A stretch of 64,000 nucleotides of DNA from Blastocladiella emersonii ATCC 22665. Its lineage: Eukaryota; Blastocladiomycota; Blastocladiomycetes; Blastocladiales; Blastocladiaceae. The notes beneath the pieces were generated by a model, which was not told the DNA's origin, did no database searches, and saw only the letters and a program-made list of their open reading frames with translations. The stretch's first letter is position 1; each line of letters starts with the position of its first letter. Below, one piece after another: positions 43,702 to 55,118 of the stretch. The DNA is taken from positions 496,001-560,000 of the forward strand of contig JANHCV010000016.1 of NCBI GenBank assembly GCA_025594325.1, in the 5' to 3' direction. A program made the translations under genes and the position numbers.

Positions 43702-46219
43702 ATGATGATGGAATACCTGTTTGGCGCGCCCGCCGTCAAGCCCGAGGTCTTCTCGATCGAGACGCCCGGCGCCCCCGACGTCCCCGGCGAGGGCAAGGTG
43801 CGCACGACGCGTCTCTGCGGGGGCCGCCTTCGTTCCTGTCCGCGGCCGGTTCGTGCTGACGCGTGAGGCCGCGCCCCCGATCGCCCCGTGTGTAGCCGCG
43901 CCGCGCCGCGTACCTCGGCGACAAGGAGCTCACCAGCACGCCCCGCCGCAGTACGTCGTCCTGTTCCTTCCGCATCCTAGAGCATCCAGTTGACGCCGGT
44001 TACTTGCGCACCCGTGTAGCGCCCACCATCTGGGCGACGTTCGCCCGCTCCGCCAAGCTGTACGGCTCCCGCCCGTACCTCGGCCACCGCCCGATCGTCA
44101 ACGGCACCGCGCTGCCCTACGTCTGGCAGACCTACGCCGAGGTCGCCAACCGCGTCAACCACCTCGGGTACGCCCCTTCGTCCTCGCACGAGTCCGCTCC
44201 GTGTAGCGCAGCTCACACTCGTCGCGGCCCCCGTCTAGCTCGGCCCTCGTCGCCAAGAAGCTCAAGGCCGGCGCCAACGTCGGCATCTACTCGATCAACT
44301 GCCCCGAGTGGATGATCTCGGCCCTCGCCCTGTTCCGCCAGAGCATGGTCTCCGTCCCGCTCTACGACACGCTCGGCGACGAGGCCATTGTCCACATCAT
44401 CTCGCAGACCGAGATAGAGCTCGCCTTCGTCTCCGTCGCCAAGCTCAACAACCTCTTCAAGGTGCGCGCCCAGATCCCGACCCTGCGCACCATCGTCACC
44501 TTTGGCGAGGTTGGCGAGGAGGTCGTCAACAAGGCCACCTCGCTCGGCATCGAGCTCATCTCACTTTACGAGATGGAGCACCTCGGCGCCAAGGCGCCCG
44601 CCCCCGAGAACCCGCCCGAGCCCAGTACGTTTCCTGTTCCTAATATTCTGCCTGACCGGACGCAGTGAGGCTTGACTCTGTGGCGCGTCGCGTCGCGTCG
44701 CGTCCTCGCCTACTTCTACTCACTCCATCCCCTCGACTGTGCAGGCACCATCTCTACCATCTGCTACACCTCGGGCACCACGGGCCCCCACCCTAAGGGC
44801 GCTGTCCTCACCCACCACATGTCGGTCTCGACCAACAACGCCGTCACCACCGCCATGAACGCCGGCAAGTTCCCGACCTTTGCCAACGGCGGCGTGCACT
44901 TCAGCTACCTCCCGCTCGCCCACGTCTTTGAGAACACGGTCCAGGTCTTTGCCATCCAGCACGGTGGGTGCGTCGGCTTCTACCAGGGCGACACCCTCAA
45001 GATTCTCGAGGACATCCAGGAGCTCAAGCCCACCTGCTTCATCTCCGTCCCGCGCCTCCTGAACCGCATCTACGACAAGGTCTGGGCCGGCGTTCGCGCC
45101 AAGGTACGGCCGCCACGGCTTCTCGTAGCGCTACCGGCGCGAGACAAGACCGCTCACCTCATTCGCACGCTGTAGGGCGGTATCGGAGAGACGCTGTTCA
45201 ACATGGCCTACAACGCCAAGCTCGAGTCGCTCAAGAACGGCTACAACACGAGCCTGCTGTGGGACACGCTCGTCTTCTCCAAGATCCGCGCCCTGCTCGG
45301 CGGCCGCGTCTCGTTCGTCCTGACGGGCAGTGCGCCGCTCAGCCCCGAGGTCATGCAGTTCCTCCGCGTCGCTCTCGGCGTCGAGGTCATCGAGGGATAC
45401 GGACAGACTGGTACGCTTCGACGCATCCGAGCGCTCACTGCCGCCGTCCGTTCACTCACTCACGCGTTGCCCGTGTGTGTAGAGGTGCACGCTGCCGCCT
45501 GCATCACCTGGTCGGGCGACTACGAGGCCGGCCACGTCGGCGTGCCGCTGCCGTGCAACGAGGTCAAGCTGATCGACGTGCCGTCCATGAACTACACGTC
45601 CAAGGACAAGCCGTTCCCGCGCGGCGAGATCTGCATCCGCGGGCACAACTCGTTCAAGGGCTACTACAAGGAGCCCGAGAAGTCGGCCGAGGCCGTCGAC
45701 AAGGACGGGTGGGTGCACACGGGTGACGTGGGTATGTGGGACGCGCGCGGCCGCCTCGTCATCATCGACCGCGTCAAGAACATCTTCAAGCTGTCGCAGG
45801 GCGAGTACGTGGCTCCCGAGCGCGTCGAGGGCGTGTACCAGCAGCACCCGATCGTCGCCCAGGCGTTCCTGTACGGCCACTCGCTCGAGTCGTACACGGT
45901 GACCGTCGTCGTCCCCGACGAGCCCGAGTTCATCAAGTGGGCCGTCGCCAACCAGTTTGCACCGTCGGTCGAGGCCGCCGACTACAAGGCGCTCGCGGCC
46001 AACCCCGAGGTCGTCAAGAAGGCGCTCGCCACGCTCCAGGAGCACGGCCGCGCGCTCGGCCTCAAGGGCTTCGAGAACCCGCGCGCCCTGCACCTCGAGA
46101 CGGTGCCCTTCTCGGTCGAGAACAACCTCCTCACGCCCACGTTCAAGCTGCGCCGCCACGACGCCCGCGCGTACTACCAGGAGATCCTCGACGGCCTGTA
46201 CCGCTCCATCAACGAGTAG
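43702..46219 (+). CDS. Long-chain fatty acyl-CoA synthetase (ACSL type)
   Basis: Activates long-chain fatty acids to acyl-CoA with ATP. Seven exons: 43702-43797, 43896-43950, 44020-44167, 44239-44624, 44745-45103, 45176-45410 and 45483-46219, giving 671 residues, within the ACSL range of 650-720. The AMP-binding motif YTSGTTGPHPKGAVLTH is at about residues 236-252, GYGQTE at 422-427, and the last catalytic part includes DGWVHTGDVGMWDARGRLVI and FKLSQGEYVAPERVE. The chosen start is MMMEYLFGAP; a short exon of 55 nt (43896-43950) completes the N-terminus. The linker WDARGRLVIIDRVKNIFKL is typical of the ACSL subgroup. Localisation (ER, mitochondria or peroxisome) is not shown by the sequence; no PTS1 is seen (ends SINE). 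Confidence 0.91.
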
Positions 46220-46501
46220 CGGGTGGCTCTCCATCAATTTGCGTGTTTCCTGTCGTTCTATTATTCGAATCGTTTTCTTGCTGAGCTAATCGGCAACGTT
46301 CCCGGTGATGTGTGGGCAGGGGTGGTGCAAGGCGAGAGAGAAAATGCGTCTCACACTGCTCACATGATTTCGCGGCGCGTGGGCCAAGTGTCTCGCACCG
46401 CCACCGCCGCAGCTCCGGCACACACACACGCGCATGATCGAGCACCCAATAGTTATGCTCTCTCCTCAATCGCAAATGTAACTTAACTTAATGCACCTAT
46501 C

Positions 46502-48440
46502 ATGGATGAACGCCGCACCTCCGCCGCGAGCTCCGCGAGCTCCGATCCGAGCCCGAAGCCAACCGCGCGCAAGCGCGACAGTCAAGCTGGGCGTGCGAGT
46601 CGCGCAAAGTCTAGCTCGCTCATTTCTTTACCTCGGCGCGGACCACTGCGGTTTGCCGTTAGCGCGGCAATTCTCATCGCGACATGTGTCGTTGTGAGCG
46701 TCGTCGCTTTCATCACGGGAATCGTCTCCGTCAAGGAAAACCTCAGTAAGTGGGGATTCCCGCTGGCCGATAATGCGCGCGCTGTTTACAATGGTTTGAC
46801 GTGGGGGCTCGGCGGCCTCCTCTTCCGTTCGCACTATTCCATCGTTTACGGTGCTGTTTTCGAGTCGCGCGTCGTTCTGCTCGCGTACCGCTTCTATTTT
46901 CTCGGGCTAGCAACCGTCACGGCTGTACGCGTCGCTGTTGTTCAGCTCGGTGGGTCCGCGGAAGCCCACAGCGCTGCGGTCAAATTGTGCGACCACTTCT
47001 CGTACCTGTACTTGATGGTTGTCCTGCCTCTCGTGTTCTACACTCAAGTCAAGCATCTGGGTGCAGCATCGCCATCCCCGATCCCAAAGCAGAACCCGCT
47101 CTCGCTGTTCTGGGTCACCATGTTGGCCGCCGTCGCGTACTGGACCTCGTACCTCACGACCTCTACTACCGGAGCCGTCGTGGTCATGGCCGGGTCCTTC
47201 ACCATCGCTATGCTCGCTTGTGTGATCGCGTACCGCGCCATGGGCCGGCTCGACCTTTATTCTCGAAACTTTGGCTACTCGGCCCTGCTGTACATTGGTT
47301 ACCATCTTACGCGCGGGATTCCGAAGCTCATGTATACGGTCCTCGCCACCAAACCAGGCGCGGCGGCCGCGACGTGGGTGATCTTCGGGTTCCGCATGCT
47401 TTACGCGACCTTTGTCCTCTTCATCGACGAGTTTATGCTCGCCACGTTCGGCAATCCTATCCTGTGGGGAACTTTCTACACTCGCGTACGTAGCCGTGTC
47501 TGTGGGCCACGTCCGACCACAACAAACTGACGTCCGGGTCGTTGCCGTGTAGATTGGCGAGGCCCTGGTCACGATCTGCGCGGTCATGAACTACACCAAC
47601 AACACGACCGACGTGCTCATCTACATGCTCGGCAACGTGATCATGACGTCGCTCAAGGACTCGGGCGTCGCCGAAGATCTGCGTTTCCTTCGAACCCACG
47701 GGTACTGCGTCCTGTCGCCGCCAACGACTATTGGCAGCGACGTCGACTCGGGGCCACGCGGCATCATGTCGACGACGGGTGCCGTCGCGGCAGAGTCTAT
47801 GGTCCGATCGAGCATGGGCGCGGGCGCGACGAGCCTGCGGCGGACAAGCGACATTGACAGGGTCGCGTCAACGCCGCACTTGGCTGCGCAACCCGCCATC
47901 ACGAGCAAGGCCGACAAGATCCAGCTCATGGCCTTCGACTTACGACTGCAGATTGCCCGCTCCGAGATGATGCTCATGGCGCGCGTCGGGGCAATCATCA
48001 TCTACCTGGTCTGCCTCGGCGTCGCGTGCGCGACCGGCCTCACCAACTCGACCAAGGTCCAGTTCCCGGCATCGACGATGATCGCGGTCGAGCTGCTCGT
48101 CGGCACGGTCATCGAGATTGTCGTGTCGCGCGTCGTGGCCACGTTCATCTTTCGGTGGAAGGTCGCACGGCTGCGCGGCCTGGCTGCCAAGGAGCAGGGG
48201 CTGACCAGCACGACAAGTGCAGCGGCCGCGTCCGTTAACGGGTCCGCGTCCGCCAGCCCGAACGGAAGCGGCAGCGTGGCCATCAACGCGGCGCACAAAA
48301 GACCGCCTTCGCCGCGCGGGATCCGGCTCGGCCTCGCGCTGTGGTCGACGGCGCTCCCGTCCAACACAGACTTCTTCTACCTGGTGCTCATGTCGTGCGC
48401 CTTCGCCTGCTCAATACAAATGGGGCCATGGACTACCTGA
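46502..48440 (+). CDS. Polytopic membrane protein of unknown function
   Basis: 623 residues from exons 46502-47485 and 47553-48440 (donor GTACGT, acceptor GTGTAG). The N-terminus is S/R-rich and cytosolic, and about 10 hydrophobic segments follow, for example RFAVSAAILIATCVVVSVVA, VVLLAYRFYFLGLATVTAV, and VGAIIIYLVCLGVACATG. A soluble loop after segment 8 has S/T-rich low complexity near residues 385-425. I know no family for it. Codon use differs from neighbours: more T and A at third positions (GTT, CTT, TTT) than the GC-rich genes next to it, which could mean a different origin or weak codon selection. The stop at 48440 lacks any family support, so the 3' end is less certain. Confidence 0.65.
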
Positions 48441-49738
48441 ACATGCAGTTGATCGGACGCGGCGGAGCGGAGCTCGCGAAGCGCGTGGCAGCCCACACGA
48501 TTCATGGTCCCCCGAGTTCCGGTGGCTCTCGGGCTTTGAGCTTGTGCACTTTCCGAAGTGCGATGGGGGAAACAGGTCAGTCCATCAAGCCGCAGTGCAA
48601 CGTGGCCGCCGTTGACGTGGCGACTCGGCGCGTCGCTTGGCGCGGACCGGCGTACATAAGGGCAGGCTCCCCCGACCGCCGTCCAGACCGCCTCCGTCGC
48701 TCGGCTTTCACTTTTGATGCAGCTGATTTTGGGTTACAACTCGGGGTCGCGCGAGGTCACGGATGAGGTCGACGCGGCCAGCGGCCAGAGCCCTCCCGCG
48801 CCGCCCGCCCGGCCACCGTCATGCGCCTCGTGCTCAACTAAACTCAGTGCTGGGCCGAGTTGACAGCGACGACCTTCTGCCCGCTCGCTCGGCGACGGGT
48901 GAGGTCGACGGAGTTCGTGGTGGAGGTGTGGGCAAAGTCGCGTCGCGCCTCACACGAGGCGGTGATGTCATCGGGGCCAAGCCACGAACAGATGCCACGA
49001 CACAACTCCGCGAACGCAGATGCCACGCTTCAACTCCGTTCACGCCCACCCGCACACAGCAACGTTTTGCGCTTCATGCAAAGTCGCCATCGCGTGCATC
49101 GTCGTGGCCCATGTGGGGAGCCTGTGGGCAGCCTGAATTCGCAGCGGATGCGCGGCGACGTCGTCACCAGGTCGGCTCGATGGAGTTTAGGCGCAGCATC
49201 CCTGGCGACGACGAGGGAGAGCGCTGCATGGCCGTCGTCGCCGTGCCCGCAGAGCTGCGGCCATCGTACGCCGCCAGGGAGCCATGATCAGGCTCAGATC
49301 GTTCGCGACGATGGCCGCCGTGGTCCTCGTCGTCAGGAAGCGTGAGGATGAGGGTCTAGCGCCCGACTTGAAGGTCGGTTGAGTTGAGCGATCGGCGGGC
49401 GGGCGGCAAGTTGAGACGGCCGCCTTCGCCACACCCGGGCCTGCACCCGGGCCGCCGCCCCAGCCTCCCTCCCCTCTCGCTCTCGCCCCCCCCCCCCCCT
49501 CCCGCTCTCTCGCCCTCAGTTAAATAGGTGCCCTCCCCTCCTCCATCATTCTTAGATCGTCACCAGCACCGGCCGGCCTCCAACCCCTTCACCTCGCTCG
49601 CCCGTCGCCGTCGCCGCTGCTCCTCTGGGCCTCCTCCCCTCTTCCCCGAGGCGCCCGCTCTCTCCATCTCTCCCTGCAACGTTGCGAACGCTTCGTACTC
49701 GTCGCTGCTCTCTCCCCGGACCCGCCGCCGCCATCACC
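48441..49738. other. 1.3-kb intergenic region with a C14 run, no gene seen
   Basis: The 14-C homopolymer sits at 49486-49499, followed by a pyrimidine-rich leader up to the P5 ATPase start. A TTAAATAG near 49520 could serve as TATA element about 200 bp upstream of the start codon. The left part (48441-49400) has only short arginine-rich frames. I see no tRNA or snRNA. Confidence 0.4.
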
Positions 49739-52700
49739 ATGGTCGGTTCTCGATTTGGCCTGCGCGCCGCCCTGGTCGCCGCCGTCGCTGGCTATGCCGC
49801 GGCGACCCCCTTCCTCCACACGGTCAACCAGCAGTACCCGAACGGCACCATGTGGTACGTCGCCTCGCCGGCTCTTCGACCTGCTGAAGGTGGCAACGAT
49901 CGCTCACGCGCCCGCCGATCCCTGTCCGTAGCGAGCTGCCGAGCTTCCTCGACCAGTCGTGCCCGCAGCTCTGCGCGTCCGACGTGGCCAAGTGCCCCGA
50001 CGCCTACCGGCCCAAGTGCCCCGCCGGCACCACCTACTGCGTCGACGGCACCTGCCAGGCCTCGTGCCCCGCCGACGCCGTGTCGCCGTGCGCGTGCCCG
50101 TCGTCCTTCGACTCGTCCTTCGACACGTACAAGTCGTGGTACCCGTGCATGGCCGACGCCGGCAAGCCCGAGACGGGCCTCCTCGTCGTCAACCTGACCA
50201 AGGTGCAGCCCACCAACCGCGCCGACCGCCTGCTCGAGGTGTGCAACGCCCAGATCCTGCGCAGCGCAGCCGACAAGGACGCGACCGCCTTCCTCGCCTG
50301 CCCCGTCCGCGTCGTCCCCGCCTACACGCTCGACCTGCCCATCTGGAAGTCGTTCTGGGGCATGCTCGGCATCCAGGCCACCGTCATCGCCTTCTTCCTC
50401 GCCCTCAAGACCGTCTCCGAGCGCTCGATCCGCAAGGCCGCCGACGCCTTCGCCGCCGGCTCGGGCTCCGACTCGGACGAGCCGCTCGCCGCCGCGACCG
50501 CCGCCCCCGGCGAGAAGCAGCTGCTCGAGCACTTCCGCCATGACTCGTTCTTCGATGTCCACGCCCTGCCCGCCTCGACCAAGATCGCCGAGAAGGCCGC
50601 CTCCGTGACCCCCGCCAAGAAGCTGTCGCCCAGCGACCCGGGCTACATCCGCTTCGCCTACTACGTCAACCACCCGCTCGGCACTCTCGGTTTCTACCTC
50701 TCGGTCGCCTGGATCCTGTACCTGCAGGTCTTCCTCGCCCTCACCGTCTACGACTACTACGGCTCGCTCTCGGCCACGCCCACGGTCCTCTTCTACCTCA
50801 CCGACTACCAGATCCCCTTCGGCTTCGTGTTCGCGTGGCACTTCATGGTCATCACCCTCGTCGTCTGGCGCATCGGCGGCGTCGTCACGGTCCGCAACTG
50901 GTTCCGCATCCGCGTCCGCGACGTGCACCAAGCCCAGTTCGTCGTCGTCACCCGCCGCATCGACGCGATCCGCGCCACGGACCACGCCGAGAAGGGCTTC
51001 ATCAAGGGCATGCTCGCCCTCGTCGCCGCTGTCGAGCGCCTCGCCGACCAGTACCTCAAGTTCTCACTCAAGGTCACGGCCCACCAGGTCCACATCTCGC
51101 AGCACGTCCGCGTCCCCTACTTTTACGACGAGTGCATCCGCTACGTCTACAACCCGCTCGTGCGCGACTTCACCCCGTACCCGTACTCGCTCGGCGACGG
51201 CCTCAGCGAGCTCGCGGCCCTCGGCAACGCCACAGCCGACAAGGGCGGCCTCCCGACCGAGACGGTCGACCAGCGCCAGGACCTGATCGGCCTCAACGAG
51301 ATCGACATCCCCGCCCGCAGCTTCGTCGACCTGTGGACGTCCGAGGTCGGCGGCTGGTTCTACCTGTACCAGGGCAGCTGCCTGTGGGTCTGGTACTACT
51401 TCTCGTACTGGCAGATGGGTCTCGTCCTCACGGTCGTGATCCTGATCGCCTCGCTCATCAAGACCCGCGTCAGCTTCAAGTCGCACCGCCGCATCCGCAT
51501 GCTCGCCTCCATGACCACCAACGTGACGGTGCTGCGTAACGGCGCGTGGACCGTCGTCGACAGCCGCGCCCTCGCGCCCGGCGACGTGGTCCAGGTCTCG
51601 GCCGGCGTCCTGTCGGTCGACGTGCTGCTGTGCCGCGGCCAGGCCCTGCTCGACGAGAGCTCGCTCACGGGCGAGTCGCGCCCGATCCGCAAGTTCCCCG
51701 CCCCGACGAACGACGAGTCGTCGCTCAGCTTCACGCACCACAAGCGCCACATCCTGCTCGCCGGCACGGGCATCCTGCAGGCCGACGAGGGCGCCTACGG
51801 CCTGGTGCTCAAGACCAACGTCAACACGTCGCGCGGCCAGCTCATCCAGAAGATGCTGCACCCGACGCCCATCACTTTCGTCTTCGACGAGCAGCTCAAG
51901 GTCGTGCTCGTGATGATGCTGACGTGGGGCGTGCTGTGCTTCTCCATGGTCCTGTACGAGATGGGCAACGGCACCATCGCGTCGTGGTTCTACGCGCTGT
52001 TCATCATCTCCGAGATCATCTCGCCGCTGCTGCCCGCGGTGCTCGTCGCCGGCCAGTCGGTCGCCGCCGACCGCCTCGTGTCCAAGCACCAGGTGTACTG
52101 CATTGACCTGCCGCGCATCACCATGGCCGGCAAGACGCAGCTCTTCTGCTTCGACAAGACGGGCACGCTGACCAAGGAGGGGCTCGACATGTGGGGCTTC
52201 CTCCCCGCCTCGGCCTCGCTGCCGAACGGCGGCGGTGACGGCGACGCGTCGTCGGGCAAGCTGATCGAGCTCCAGTCCGACTACGCCCGCCTCGGCGCCC
52301 AGGACCGCCTCGGCCTCGCCACGGCGCACTCGCTCACGGCGCACGAGCGCCAGCTGCTCGGCAACCCGGTCGACGTGTCCATGTTCGAGTTCACGGGCTG
52401 CGCCCTGCAGGGCGACGATGTGACGGCCGCCACGGGCGAGTCGCTCGCGCGCATCGTCAAGCGCTACGAGTTCATCCACGCCAAGCAGACCATGGCCTCG
52501 CTCGTCGAGTCGACCGTCGACAAGAAGCTGCACATCTTCGTCAAGGGCTCGTACGAGAAGATCCGCGCCATGTGCGTGCCCGGCTCGATCCCCGCGTGGT
52601 ACGACGAGATGGCGCGCGGCTACGCCAAGCGCGGCGGCTACGTGCTCGCGCTCGCGTCCAAGCCGTGCTCGCTGTCCATCGACGCCGCCATCCACCAGGA

Positions 52701-54222
52701 CCGCGACGACGTCGAGCGCGACGTGTCGCTCATGGGCCTCGTCGTCTTCCGCAACACGCTCAAGCCCGACACCAAGGACGCCATCGACGAGCTGCACCGC
52801 GGCCTGTGCCGCACCGTCATGATCTCGGGCGACAACGTGTTCACGTGCGTGTACATTGCCCGCGAGTGCGGCCTCACGCCCATCGTCAACGAGCAGTACG
52901 CGCGCTGCATCTATGCCGACATTGCCGGTGCCGGCGAGGACTCGGTCACGTCCAGCCGCCGCAACAGCAACACGTCGTCGTCGGCCTCGTCGTCGGTCCC
53001 CGCCCCCGGCTCGCTCGTCTGGCGCGACGTCGACACCGAGGAGATCATCTCGCCCGCCGAGCTCGACGCCCTGTGGCAGCAGCGCAACGTCAAGGCGCTC
53101 GACCTCGCCGCCTCGGGTCCCGCGTGGGCCAAGCTCGTCGACTCGGGCGACGCCGACAAGTACCTCCTGTCGTTCCGCGTGTGGGGCCGCATGTCGCCCG
53201 AGCAGAAGATCGACGTGGTCAAGCGCCACATGGCCGACGGGCTCATCGTCGCCATGTGCGGTGACGGCGGTAACGACTGCGGTGCTCTCAACGCGGCGCA
53301 CGTCGGTGTCGCGCTGTCCGAGGCCGAGGCCTCGATCGTCGCGCCCTTCTCGTCCAAGACCAAGTCGGTCCGCTCGTGTGTCGACCTCATTGCCGAGGGC
53401 CGCGCCGCGCTCGCGTCGTCGTTCGCCGGGTTCAAGTTCCTCATCATGTACGGCATGACCATGTCCAGTTTCTGCCTGGTCCAGTACTACTTCTCGGTCG
53501 TGCTGCCGCAGTGGGTGTGGATCTACATCGACGGCATCATCGTCGTGTCGACCATCTACGCGCTCACGCAGGCCAAGGCGCTCAAGCACCTCGAGCCCCG
53601 CCGCCCGACCGCGCAGCTGCTCGGGCCGCAGACCATCCTCTCGATCCTGTCGCAGGCCGCCGTCAACTGGACCTACCTGTTCCTCGGCATCTACTGGCTG
53701 TTCCAGCAGGACTGGTTCCGCTGCAACGAATTCGACGCGTCCGCGGTCGTCGACCTCGGCAAGTGGTGGCTCCTGGGCGACAACTACGAGTCGACCATGA
53801 TCTCGGCCATCGTCGTGTGCCAGTTCATCAACAACGGCGCCGTCTTCAACTTTGGCCACTACTTCCGCCGCTCGTGGTTCTCGAACCGCGTGTACGCGCT
53901 CCTGTACGTGGTGCTGCTCACGGTCATCTCGACGCTCATCCTCTCGGACCCGTCGGCCTTCACATGCCTGTTCCGCATTAACTGCGGCAGCCCATCGTCA
54001 CTCGTCGAGCTCGGCTACCCCAAGCCGACGTGGTCCATGGACCCGTACAACTCGCTGCTCGGCCACAACGTCCTGCCCGTGCCGTTCCGCTGGAAGCTCT
54101 TCACCTACGTCATGTCCAACGTCGTGCTCGGCCTCTGCATCGAGCGCCTCGTCATCCTCGGCCCCGTCCGCGAGTACATTCGCACCAAGTACCCGCTCTC
54201 GCGCAAGTACATTCCCCTGTAA
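49739..54222 (+). CDS. P5-type (P5B-like) cation ATPase with cysteine-rich N-terminus
   Basis: P-type ATPase of the P5 group (P5B members move polyamines from lysosome or vacuole). Exon 1 is 49739-49854 and exon 2 is 49932-54222 (donor GTACGT, acceptor CCGTAG), giving 1,468 residues. Residues 1-22 are a signal peptide, followed by a segment with at least 14 cysteines up to about 122 (CPQLCASD, CPDAYRPKC, CQASC, CAC). The ATPase core then has TGES (618-621), phosphorylation Asp780 in CFDKTGTLT, and GDGGND (1149-1154). A P5-specific stretch WTSEVGGWFYLYQGSCLWVW precedes the TM3-like pair. The membrane-4 motif, PPALP or PPSLP in known P5B pumps, reads SPLLPAVLVAG (736-746). Both features are atypical. 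About 10-12 membrane segments are expected. Without exon 1 the signal peptide would be lost. Confidence 0.88.
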
Positions 54223-54550
54223 TTCACTCGTCCCTCACCTAGTCTGCACCCCTATTGCACTATTCCAATCATAGATCTCGATTTTTTGACTACTCCACCA
54301 TCTCGCCTTTCATCATCTTGAGCTGTTCGTTCGCTGGAAGAGTGAGTGCGGTGCGGTGCGGAAGAGAAACCGACTGAGGAAGAAAGAAGCATGGAGGCGC
54401 GACTGGTAACGGAGGCGGGGCGAGCGGCAGGTGCGCTTAGAGGGGGTCAAAAGGGGGTAGGCGGTGAAGAGCGAATCCACACGAGGCCGGAGGAGCGCAG
54501 GCTGGTGGTTGCCAGCGAGGAGTCCTAGCTGCAAGAGCGTGAGCGCGTAA
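54223..54550. other. Flank between the P5 ATPase and the tandem array
   Basis: 328 bp with no gene recognised. Purine-rich from about 54340. The last four bases (GTAA, 54547-54550) extend the inverted repeat that starts the array. Confidence 0.5.
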
Positions 54551-54656
54551 TACGGCTCTAGTTTGCCGCACCTCAAACGCTGCACAACCCAAGTGTGGCG
54601 GCTCCAAGGTGACTCTGACCAAGGACCAAACTCGAACGCTGCTGCAGCCGTATTAC
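54547..54656. repeat. 110-bp segment bounded by an 11-bp inverted repeat
   Basis: GTAATACGGCT (54547-54557) and AGCCGTATTAC (54646-54656) are perfect inverted repeats. In later copies the left arm is shortened to the 7 bp inside the unit (TACGGCT), because the unit before it ends in TGCG instead of GTAA. It may mark how the array joined unique DNA. Confidence 0.7.
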
Positions 54657-54772
54657 ACACGTGCTTCTTGCCAATTGCCTGACGCTAGGTTGTAGATCTT
54701 TCAAAGATCTATCAAAGAGTATAACAAAGGTTGGGGGTGACTTGAGTCACATAAGGGAGCAATGGGCAGCAA

Positions 54773-55078
54773 ATGTGTCTCACGCTTGAGTCGACCGCAC
54801 AAGGGCGAAACGATCAGATTGGACGTGGACACCTTCAGAAACCTTTGAGTAGACTATTCCATCTGCCGAATGCCGCTGAGAACGCGCGCATAAGTCAAAG
54901 GGTGATTCCAAATGGGCGTTGTCAACCTCATCGAGTTGTGTCCAAACCGACCCCACGAGGCCAAGAAGACCAGATTGAGCATGCTCACTTTGACCAACTA
55001 TGTTCGTTCAGCTATCAGCTGCAGATTGCTGTCGAGAACACGCGCCTAGGTCAAAGGGTGATTCCAAACGGGCGTTGA
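54773..55078 (+). other. 101-codon frame with an internal duplication
   Basis: Translates to two related 40-residue blocks, each containing DQI and ending AENARxxQRVIPNGR or VENTRxxQRVIPNGR. The blocks are 156 bp apart, an exact multiple of three, and repeat in copies at 57513, 60253 and 62993. The frame may be a chance result of a duplicated DNA block. It has no recognised relative, and coding status is unproven. Confidence 0.3.
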
Positions 55079-55090
55079 CGCGCAAAGTCC

Positions 55091-55118
55091 CTCGCCGCAA
55101 CCCTCTTGCTGCGGCGAG
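55091..55118. repeat. Inverted repeat, 9-bp stem
   Basis: CTCGCCGCA and TGCGGCGAG are perfectly complementary around a 10-nt loop. Present in each copy of the unit at intervals of 2,740 bp. Confidence 0.8.

Noticed and set aside
46744-46760. Textbook GTAAGT donor inside the membrane protein
   Set aside because: The reading frame runs through it with sensible codons and no suitable acceptor is needed.
51064-53859. 931-codon open frame antisense to the P5 ATPase
   Set aside because: It is a GC-rich shadow of a well-supported gene; its translation is rich in R, G, H and D and has no domain.
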